Part shown: piece by piece, positions 15,104 to 21,285 of the stretch | Position numbering within the stretch: the first letter of the stretch is position 1 | Layout of the letters: every line of letters starts with the position of its first letter | Notes under the pieces: model-generated | The model's input: only the letters and a program-made list of their open reading frames with translations | Databases searched by the model: none | What the model was told of the DNA's origin: nothing | NCBI GenBank assembly: GCA_947631905.1 | Contig: CANRND010000020.1 | Span: 1 to 42,855 of the forward strand | Direction of reading: 5' to 3' | Length of the DNA stretch: 42,855 nucleotides | From: an uncultured Clostridia bacterium | Lineage (GTDB): Bacteria; Bacillota; Clostridia; Christensenellales; Borkfalkiaceae | Program-made: the position numbers and the translations under genes

Positions 15104-16911
15104 AAATTTTCAAAATACTCCCGAACGCGCTTTGCAAGCCCGGGGCCGACGCCTTCCGCCTCCATGAGCTGTTGTTCGCTTGCGTGCATGATTTTGTCGA
15201 TCGTGCCGAACTTCTCCATGAGCGCCTTTTTTTTCTGCTTGCCCACACCGTCGATCCCGTCGAGCAGGGAAGCGAGGTTTCGCTTGCTGTGCAGACTGCG
15301 GAAATAGGTGATCGCAAAACGGTGCGCCTCGTCGCGGATGCGCTGGACCGTCTGCAAGGCGTAATCCCTGCGCGAAAGTTTTACGCTCTCGGGGCCGTTC
15401 AATGTAAAGATCTCCTCTTCCTGCTTGGCGAGGGAGATGAGGTCGACGTCCGAAATATTCAGCTCGTCGAAGATCTCCTTGACGGCGGAGAGCTGCCCCT
15501 TGCCGCCGTCGATGACGATGAGTTGCGGCTTGGGGAAGCGCTCCTCTTCCTCCGTGCCGAGTTTGGAAAGGCGGCGGAGTAGCACCTCTTTCAAAGACGC
15601 GAAGTCGTTTGCGCCCTCCACCGTCTTGATGCGGAAACGGCGGTAAGCGTATTTGTCCGCCTCGCCGTCGGTGAACACCACCATACTGCCCACCTTGTCC
15701 ACGCCCGAGATGTCGGAAATATCGTAACACTCCATGCGCTTGGGATAGTGTTTCAGCCCGAGCAGCATTTGCAGGCGCGCGCAGGCGTTCTTTGTCATAT
15801 CGTTCTTGTGTTCGATCGCCGAGACCGACTTTTCGAGAAACTCTTTGGCGTTGCCCGCCGCCATATCGGCAAGTTCCCGCCGCACCCCCGATTTGGGACG
15901 GACGATCTCGGGCCGTTTGCCCGTCTTTTCCAGCGCGTAATTGCGGAACAGCTCGTCGTCGAACAGTTCGTCGGTGACGATCTCGTGCGGGAACTCGTGG
16001 TTGGTATAATATTGGATGAGAAAGGAGAGGAAACTTTCGCCCGCCTCGCCCGCGCCCTCTTCGAGGGGGAAGTTGCGGCTCCCCTGCATGATCCCCTTGC
16101 GGGTGACAAGCACGCTTAAAACGGCGTACAGCCCGTTGGAAGCGATCGCCCAGATGTCGGCGTCTACGTCCCGCGGCATAGAAGTGATCCGTTTGAGTTG
16201 GAGCTTTTTAAGCATCCCGATGCGGTCGCGGTATTCCATGGCGAGTTCGAACTCCTCGTTTTCCGCAAAAGCCGCCATTTTTTCGCGCAAGATCTCCTCC
16301 GCTTCCTCGTAATTTCCCGCGAGGAAAGAGAGGACTTTGTTCACCCGTTTTGCGTATTCCTCCTCCGAGCAGAGGTGGGCGCAGGGAGCGAGGCACCGCC
16401 CGAGATGATAGTTGAGGCAGGGCTTTTTGGGCTTTTCCCCCACCGCCGTGTTGCAGATGCGGACGTTGTAGACCTTTGCCGCAACGTCTAAAATATCCTT
16501 ACAGGAGATCCCCCCCATGAAAGGGCCGAAATACTTGCCGTCCTTTTTCACCCTGCGGGTGATGGAAAGGTGCGGGAATTTTTCGCGGGTGTGTACTTTG
16601 ATGTAAGGGTAAGTTTTATCGTCTTTGAGGAGAATGTTGTATTTGGGCTTGTATTTTTTGATGAGGTTGTTTTCGAGCGCGAGCGCGTCTACCTCGGTAG
16701 GCGCGACGATGTAGGAAAAATCGGCGATCTGTTCCACCATCGCCTGCACTTTTACCGGCTTTTCGGAGGAGTGAAAGTACTGCCGCACGCGGTTTTTAAG
16801 GACCCGCGCCTTGCCGACGTAGATGATCGTCCCCTCTCTGTCGAGCATGAGGTACACGCCGGGGCAATCGGGCAAAAGTTTGAGTTTTTCTTTGAGTACA
16901 CTCTCACTCAT
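15100..16911 (-). CDS. uvrC: Excinuclease ABC subunit C
   Basis: A 603-residue protein of normal UvrC length: N-terminal GIY-YIG nuclease (GVYLML...IIYVGKA), a cysteine region (CLNYHLGRCLAPC), a UVR motif near 200-235, an RNase H-like endonuclease domain (ECYDISDISG, VIDGGKGQ) and two C-terminal helix-hairpin-helix motifs. It makes both incisions in nucleotide excision repair. Start at 16911 because MSESVLKEKLKLLPDCPG aligns end to end with the N-terminus of Bacillus UvrC; no ribosome site precedes it. The promoter's predicted transcript start falls on the A of that ATG, so the mRNA appears leaderless. It heads a five-gene operon. Confidence 0.97.
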   Translation of the reverse strand: MSESVLKEKLKLLPDCPGVYLMLDREGTIIYVGKARVLKNRVRQYFHSSEKPVKVQAMVEQIADFSYIVAPTEVDALALENNLIKKYKPKYNILLKDDKTYPYIKVHTREKFPHLSITRRVKKDGKYFGPFMGGISCKDILDVAAKVYNVRICNTAVGEKPKKPCLNYHLGRCLAPCAHLCSEEEYAKRVNKVLSFLAGNYEEAEEILREKMAAFAENEEFELAMEYRDRIGMLKKLQLKRITSMPRDVDADIWAIASNGLYAVLSVLVTRKGIMQGSRNFPLEEGAGEAGESFLSFLIQYYTNHEFPHEIVTDELFDDELFRNYALEKTGKRPEIVRPKSGVRRELADMAAGNAKEFLEKSVSAIEHKNDMTKNACARLQMLLGLKHYPKRMECYDISDISGVDKVGSMVVFTDGEADKYAYRRFRIKTVEGANDFASLKEVLLRRLSKLGTEEEERFPKPQLIVIDGGKGQLSAVKEIFDELNISDVDLISLAKQEEEIFTLNGPESVKLSRRDYALQTVQRIRDEAHRFAITYFRSLHSKRNLASLLDGIDGVGKQKKKALMEKFGTIDKIMHASEQQLMEAEGVGPGLAKRVREYFENL

Positions 16912-16917
16912 ACCCAT

Positions 16918-16946
16918 ATTATACACAAGTCGTCAAGGTTTTTCAA
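16918..16946 (-). promoter_or_regulatory. Promoter of the uvrC operon, leaderless geometry
   Basis: Minus-strand TTGAAA (16941-16946), 17 bases, TATAAT (16918-16923). The seventh base after the -10 box is the A of the uvrC ATG at 16911. Confidence 0.8.
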
Positions 16947-17000
16947 GAGATAACGGCAATTTTCCGAAAAGAAAAACCCTCTCCCATGAACGCAAACCGG

Positions 17001-17720
17001 TTAGTTTTGATAATCTTTATGGCCGATAGGCAATGTTTTTTCCCGATGTATAAATCCCTTTTCACGGTCTACGCCGTATTCGGAAACGACGCCGTTCAAT
17101 CTTTGCGTTTCCTGCGTAAAAAACTCATCAAAGGAGTCCCATTGCCGGCAGATCATTTTTTCAAAGTCCGCTTCTTTTAATAATTTTTTGGCTTTCAGAG
17201 AAAGCGTAACGGGGACCCGGTACATTGCGACGATTTTTTCGGTTTTGTAATCCCATACGATCTGCGTCCCGTCATATCCGTAGCAACCTACCGTCAGCCA
17301 CCTTTCTTTTGCGGCCTTATCGTATTTGATCGAATCGGTAAAGCGCAAATCGAACGGAGCCATCCAACCCTGGTTGCTGCGTTCGAGCGTAGCCCTCATA
17401 TAAGTTTTTTCTTTCTCCGACCATACAGCCGGCGTCTGCTCCCCGTATAGAGAGATACAACCAAAATACAAATTGCATCCGTTTGTTGTTTTCAAAAAAT
17501 CCCTGTACCACGCGGGAAAGACGAAAGCCGTCATTTGCGCGGCGTTGACTTCGTTTTGCAAATCATCTATTTGCTCATCGGTGAGCGGCCTAAAACATTC
17601 ATGCAGGCGGTTGAATTTTTCGCTTTTATCGGTAAGATAGCGAACTCCGTTCTGCAAAACTTCCAAACGGACGCTGTTCTCCTTTTCCCGCTCGAAAAAA
17701 TCTTTGACGATATGATCCAT
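17001..17720 (-). CDS. SUKH (SMI1/KNR4)-domain protein
   Basis: A 239-residue soluble protein. LTDEQIDDLQ (46-55) followed by FPAWYRDFLKTTNG (68-81) and a glycine/aromatic block is the SMI1/KNR4 pattern. SUKH proteins are often immunity proteins for contact-dependent or polymorphic toxins, but many are single genes of unknown role. No toxin gene or secretion gene lies beside it, so I call it an orphan. It is visibly more AT-rich than the genes around it, which suggests later arrival. AAAGGAG precedes the ATG by five bases and it has its own promoter. Confidence 0.75.
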   Translation of the reverse strand: MDHIVKDFFEREKENSVRLEVLQNGVRYLTDKSEKFNRLHECFRPLTDEQIDDLQNEVNAAQMTAFVFPAWYRDFLKTTNGCNLYFGCISLYGEQTPAVWSEKEKTYMRATLERSNQGWMAPFDLRFTDSIKYDKAAKERWLTVGCYGYDGTQIVWDYKTEKIVAMYRVPVTLSLKAKKLLKEADFEKMICRQWDSFDEFFTQETQRLNGVVSEYGVDREKGFIHREKTLPIGHKDYQN

Positions 17721-17791
17721 AAATACTCCTTTTTTCCTCTGCGCTCGTCCGTTCTCCGCGTGCGCCGAGTATGGATTTGTAATGCAGCTTC

Positions 17792-17820
17792 ATTGTAGCA
17801 TATCAATGGAAAAAATGCAA
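17792..17820 (-). promoter_or_regulatory. Promoter of the SUKH gene
   Basis: Minus-strand TTGCAT (17815-17820), 17 bases, TACAAT (17792-17797). Confidence 0.65.
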
Positions 17821-17835
17821 GATTTGATAAACGGG

Positions 17836-17864
17836 GAAAAAGGCCCTCTCTGCGGAGAGGGCCT
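17836..17864 (-). terminator. Intrinsic terminator after the DUF6273 lipoprotein gene
   Basis: A 10-bp stem AGGCCCTCTC/GAGAGGGCCT with a four-base loop, followed by T on the minus strand, 26 bases after the stop codon. Confidence 0.85.
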
Positions 17865-17889
17865 ACTTGCTGCGGATTATTCGGTTCTG

Positions 17890-20424
17890 TCAAACGGCAG
17901 GAGAAAGGCGGAGCCACATGGCGGGTACAACGCCGTAAGCGTCGGTGCAGTTCGCATTCAGATTCGCTGTCCCCCCATAGGCTACCGCCATGGCTTGCCG
18001 CGTTTCGTAACCGGGCGTGCGCAACCACCAGTTTGTATATTCCTTGTAGCCAAACTCGCCCGTTCTGTAAACGTTCTGCGATTTGGCGTAGTCCGTCGAC
18101 TTCAAGAGCCGCAACGGGTCCTTCGTTTTCGCGGCGGACACAAAACCGTAGCTTGCGTTTGTGACTTCTTCCTCGCTCAAAAGAAAGAGTTTATCCTGCA
18201 CGACTTCCCACATAATCCCGTCGGAGTCCAATCCGGAGAAAGAACAGCTCACTGCGGTGATCTCGATCAGCGACTGTTGGTGGATACTGAACGCCGTCTC
18301 GTAAAACGTCTCGTTCAGCCACGAACGGATATGGCTCTCCGCATAGCGGTTGGGAGAAACCGTTTCGTTCCCTTGCTGCCGGGGTTTTGTGCTGTAATAG
18401 AAGTCCTGTGCGTCGAGGACGAGGTCCGCCATGAGAAGGGTCGCGCCTTGCTTTTGGGTAAGCACCCGCCACACGATCGGCTCGAACCTGAACCAATAGA
18501 CCTTTTCCGCGTAATAACCGTGTTCATCCTGAAAACTGTTGGGGGTCCTGCCCTCAATCGTCGTGTCGTTCGGGCGGTACTGCGTGAAGTACACCCCGCG
18601 GTACTTTTCGCCCTCCTCTTCGAGGTCGATATACCACATATAACTTGCGACTTCACCGTTGTTATAGTAGCCGTAATCGGTCCATGCGCCCGCATTCTCC
18701 GCCGTGGGGAGAGCGCCCGCCTTTTGGGTGAGCGCCGCGGTCGTCGCCGCGTCCTTTACTTCCGTCTGCGGATAGGAACCGAATTCTATCTTGCCGTCCT
18801 CGCGGACGACGGGATCGCCCGTTTTGATGCGCAATGCGGGTACGACCCCGCAGCATGTGTTTTGCACGTTGATAAAGTTCTCGGCGTTGCCGTCGCCGTC
18901 TACGGCGTGGGCGAAATAGCCGGCATTCCCGTGCGGGGAGCGCAACCACCACTGCGGCCCCTCCTCCGTTTTCAGCCCCTGCGATTTCGCGTAATCGCTC
19001 GCCTGCAACTTGCGCGCCGCTGCGGAAGCAAAATAAGCGCTGTTCGTCGCTTCCCGATACCCGAGCAAGAATACTTTATCCTTTGTATCCGCGCAGGCAT
19101 AGACCGCGTCGCTCTCCGCCATAGACGTTACGCCGTTATTCACGGACGAGGTCTCGATCAGCGCTTTCTGGCGATCGGTGAACGCCGTTTCATAGAAGCA
19201 ATCTTTCAGCCATGCGCGGATGTCGCTCTCCGCATAGTTGTTGGCATTGTGTATTTCTTGCCCGTCGGTAACGGGGAGCGAGCTGTGATAATATTGCTGG
19301 CTGTCAAGGATCAGATCGGCGGCCAGGAAAGCTACGCCTGCGTCCTGCTCCAAAATGCGCCATTCGATGGGCTCGTATTTGAACCAATACACGGAATTGA
19401 CGGAATAGTGATTGTCGTCTTGATAGCTCGTACTTTCGTAACCGTTCAGCTCGGAATAATACGGGCGGTACTGCGCAAAGTACACGCCGCGGTACTTTTC
19501 GCCCCCCTCTTCGAGGTCGATATACCACATGTAGCTACCTGCTTTTTTGGAGATGTAATAGCCGTAGTTCGTCCAGTTGCCCGCGTCGTTTTTGCTCGGA
19601 AGCATTCCCGCTTTCGCCGTAAGGGCGTCCTCCGTCGTTTGATCGGTCACCCTCGCCTGGGGATATTCTCCGAACCAAATGCGGTCGCCCTCCCGGCGGA
19701 ACCCGAGGATCTCTCCGCCCTTATCGCCGCAATTTTCGCGGCGGCAGATGCCGTCGTCGCCGTAATCGTGCCCGAGCGCACTGTTTTTCTTCGTCTGGGT
19801 CTGGCTTGCCTCGCAGCCCGCGCGGCGGCATTTCCTCGTCTCCGTTCCGTCGACCGTACAGGTCGCGTCGCCGTTATCCTCCCATTCGCCCCAATCATGA
19901 TCGAGAGCGGGAATTTCCTCTTCGCCCGAAAGCGGCGTGTGGCAGACCGAGCAACGTTGCCATTTTTTCCCCGGAACGTCGCAGGTGGCCTCCTGTTCGA
20001 TGTATTCCTCGGGGGTATGGTCGAGTTTTCCGATGGTCAGATCGCCCACTTCCGCGTTTCCCGCCTCGTCGGCAAAATTTTTATGGCACCTGTCGCATAC
20101 CCAGTGCGCTTCGGTCCCTTCCGAGGTGCAGGTCGGGGCGACTTCTTCGGCTTTCGTCATGTGATGCCCGAGTTTGGAAAGGACAAGACTGTCGAGAACT
20201 TCGTTCCCCTCTTCGTCCGCAAAGTCCTTGCCGCAACCCGCGCAATGCCAATGTTCTTTGACCCCGTCCGCAGTACACGTCGGGTCTGTTTTTTCGACTT
20301 TCGCCATGCTGTGGATGTGTTCCGCAGGCTCTTCCGCTGGCGTTTTGTCGCACGCCGCAAGGCCGAACGCCATGCAAAGGGTAGCTACGATCGCCAAAAA
20401 GACGACCAAAAATTTGTGTTTCAT
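17890..20424 (-). CDS. Lipoprotein with cysteine-pair repeats and two DUF6273 domains
   Basis: An 844-residue exported protein. A signal peptide ends in the lipobox GLAAC, so C25 should be lipidated. Residues 45-240 hold four related repeats with PTCTxxG followed by a CxxC pair (for example HWHCAGCGKDF), a pattern common in surface proteins of gut Firmicutes. Then come two DUF6273 domains, about 255-545 and 548-844, each starting near (W/E)FG(E/S)YPQ, with SYMWYIDLEE, RGVYF and WWLR(S/T)P at the same places in both, so one arose by duplication of the other. A surface-exposed binding or structural role is inferred; no catalytic residues are recognised. Start at 20424 because AGAGGA and the signal peptide fit; a frame to 20466 adds only 14 residues. 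Confidence 0.8.
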   Translation of the reverse strand: MKHKFLVVFLAIVATLCMAFGLAACDKTPAEEPAEHIHSMAKVEKTDPTCTADGVKEHWHCAGCGKDFADEEGNEVLDSLVLSKLGHHMTKAEEVAPTCTSEGTEAHWVCDRCHKNFADEAGNAEVGDLTIGKLDHTPEEYIEQEATCDVPGKKWQRCSVCHTPLSGEEEIPALDHDWGEWEDNGDATCTVDGTETRKCRRAGCEASQTQTKKNSALGHDYGDDGICRRENCGDKGGEILGFRREGDRIWFGEYPQARVTDQTTEDALTAKAGMLPSKNDAGNWTNYGYYISKKAGSYMWYIDLEEGGEKYRGVYFAQYRPYYSELNGYESTSYQDDNHYSVNSVYWFKYEPIEWRILEQDAGVAFLAADLILDSQQYYHSSLPVTDGQEIHNANNYAESDIRAWLKDCFYETAFTDRQKALIETSSVNNGVTSMAESDAVYACADTKDKVFLLGYREATNSAYFASAAARKLQASDYAKSQGLKTEEGPQWWLRSPHGNAGYFAHAVDGDGNAENFINVQNTCCGVVPALRIKTGDPVVREDGKIEFGSYPQTEVKDAATTAALTQKAGALPTAENAGAWTDYGYYNNGEVASYMWYIDLEEEGEKYRGVYFTQYRPNDTTIEGRTPNSFQDEHGYYAEKVYWFRFEPIVWRVLTQKQGATLLMADLVLDAQDFYYSTKPRQQGNETVSPNRYAESHIRSWLNETFYETAFSIHQQSLIEITAVSCSFSGLDSDGIMWEVVQDKLFLLSEEEVTNASYGFVSAAKTKDPLRLLKSTDYAKSQNVYRTGEFGYKEYTNWWLRTPGYETRQAMAVAYGGTANLNANCTDAYGVVPAMWLRLSPAV

Positions 20425-20549
20425 TTTTCCTCTCTCCTGTTTGAAAAACTTTGTAACTGCGGGCAAAAGCGGCGATGGCGGCGCAAATGTCCGTACCCGA
20501 AACGGAATTTCTCTTCCCAGGAGAAACTCCGCCCCTTTGAGGCGGCTCT

Positions 20550-20578
20550 ATTCTATCACGTTTTCTTGCAAGACGCAA
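20550..20578 (-). promoter_or_regulatory. Promoter of the DUF6273 lipoprotein gene
   Basis: Minus-strand TTGCGT (20573-20578), 17 bases, TAGAAT (20550-20555). The leader is about 120 bases with small hairpins (such as GGAG-TTT-CTCC); no known riboswitch pattern was recognised in it. Confidence 0.55.
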
Positions 20579-20589
20579 GCATTTGAATT

Positions 20590-20638
20590 AAATTTTTTTA
20601 AAAGCGCCCGCCCGCGGCACAGCCGCGGGCGGGCGCTT
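20590..20638 (-). terminator. Intrinsic terminator after the ArsR gene
   Basis: A 17-bp perfect GC-rich stem (20602-20618 with 20622-20638) and a three-base loop, followed by a T/A-rich tail, six bases after the arsR-type stop codon. Confidence 0.85.
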
Positions 20639-20644
20639 AAAAGT

Positions 20645-20983
20645 TCAATAGCCCAAAAATTCCACGCCTTTCAAAAGCACGTCGTTCACCACGTCGTTCA
20701 CCACGGAATAGAAGATGATCTTGCCGTGGCGTTCCATGCGCACCATGCCAGCGTCTTTCAAAAAACGGAGCTGGTGAGACACCGTGGTTTGGTTGATCCC
20801 GAGGACGCGGGAGATGTCCGTGACGCACATCTCGGAGATGGCGAGCGCGGAGAGGATGCGCAGGCGCGTGCTGTCCGAAAATACCGAGAAGAAACGCACG
20901 AGCGAGGAGAGGATTTCTCCCGCGGGAACGTACCCTTCCACTATGGACTGTGTGCGCCGATCGAGCAACAAAGTTTCCGTCAT
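20645..20983 (-). CDS. ArsR/SmtB-family transcriptional regulator
   Basis: A 112-residue winged-helix protein. SEMCVTDISRVLGINQTTVSH spans helices 3 and 4 of the family (positions about 50-70), with QLRFLKDAGMV as the recognition-helix end and HGKIIFYSV as the wing. The usual metal site ELCVCDL reads EMCVTDI, keeping only the first cysteine, so classical arsenic or cadmium sensing at that site is doubtful. AAGGAG lies six bases before the ATG. It follows the copper operon on the same strand after 74 bases, with its own possible operator between. It may act on itself or on a gene outside the window. Confidence 0.88.
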   Translation of the reverse strand: MTETLLLDRRTQSIVEGYVPAGEILSSLVRFFSVFSDSTRLRILSALAISEMCVTDISRVLGINQTTVSHQLRFLKDAGMVRMERHGKIIFYSVVNDVVNDVLLKGVEFLGY

Positions 20984-21011
20984 AAAATTTCTCCTTTTTT
21001 ATGACAGAATA

Positions 21012-21034
21012 ACATATGCGCACATTCGCAATGT
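21012..21034 (-). promoter_or_regulatory. Inverted repeat upstream of the ArsR gene, candidate operator
   Basis: ACAT-A-TGCG (21012-21020) and CGCA-ATGT (21027-21034) form an imperfect palindrome around a six-base centre, 29 bases before the start codon. Size and position suit an ArsR-type operator; no clear promoter boxes were found beside it. Confidence 0.45.
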
Positions 21035-21057
21035 TTACGGTTTTGTCGGACCGTGAG

Positions 21058-21285
21058 CTATTTTGTCGCTTCGATCTTCGCTACGGTGTAGCCCGCGCCC
21101 GTGACGGCGGCGGTGAGCGCTTCGTCGGAGACTTCCGCGGTAAGCTCTGCCTGCACGGGGCTGGGCTTGTTCTTTTTGAGGTCGGTTTTCACCTTGCCCA
21201 CGCCCTCCACCGCGCCGAGCGCCTGCTCTACCCGCGCCACGCAGTGCGCGCACATCATGCCTTCCACATAAATCGTCTTTTTCAT
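21058..21285 (-). CDS. copZ: CopZ-like copper chaperone, possible internal translation start within the copA frame
   Basis: A 75-residue heavy-metal-associated domain, MKKTIYVEGMMCAHC..., with the copper-binding pair C12 and C15 of this start. It is in the same frame as copA, with no stop between. AAGGAG at 21294-21299 lies eight bases before its ATG, as strong as any ribosome site in the window. I infer that it was once a separate gene and can still be made separately as well as fused. It would hand Cu+ to CopA and CsoR. Confidence 0.6.
   Translation of the reverse strand: MKKTIYVEGMMCAHCVARVEQALGAVEGVGKVKTDLKKNKPSPVQAELTAEVSDEALTAAVTGAGYTVAKIEATK

Noticed and set aside
17001..17720. Toxin-immunity pair around the SUKH protein
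   Set aside because: No adjacent toxin, secretion or polymorphic-toxin gene is present, so only an orphan SUKH protein can be supported.
20424..20543. Riboswitch in the leader of the DUF6273 lipoprotein gene
   Set aside because: I looked for the conserved cores of common classes (such as c-di-GMP, TPP, SAM, cobalamin) and recognised none; only small hairpins are visible.
17782..20586. Long plus-strand frame (934 codons) opposite the DUF6273 lipoprotein gene
   Set aside because: It is the antisense shadow of a GC-rich real gene: no ribosome site, no recognised motif, and the minus frame has a signal peptide, repeated domains, promoter and terminator.
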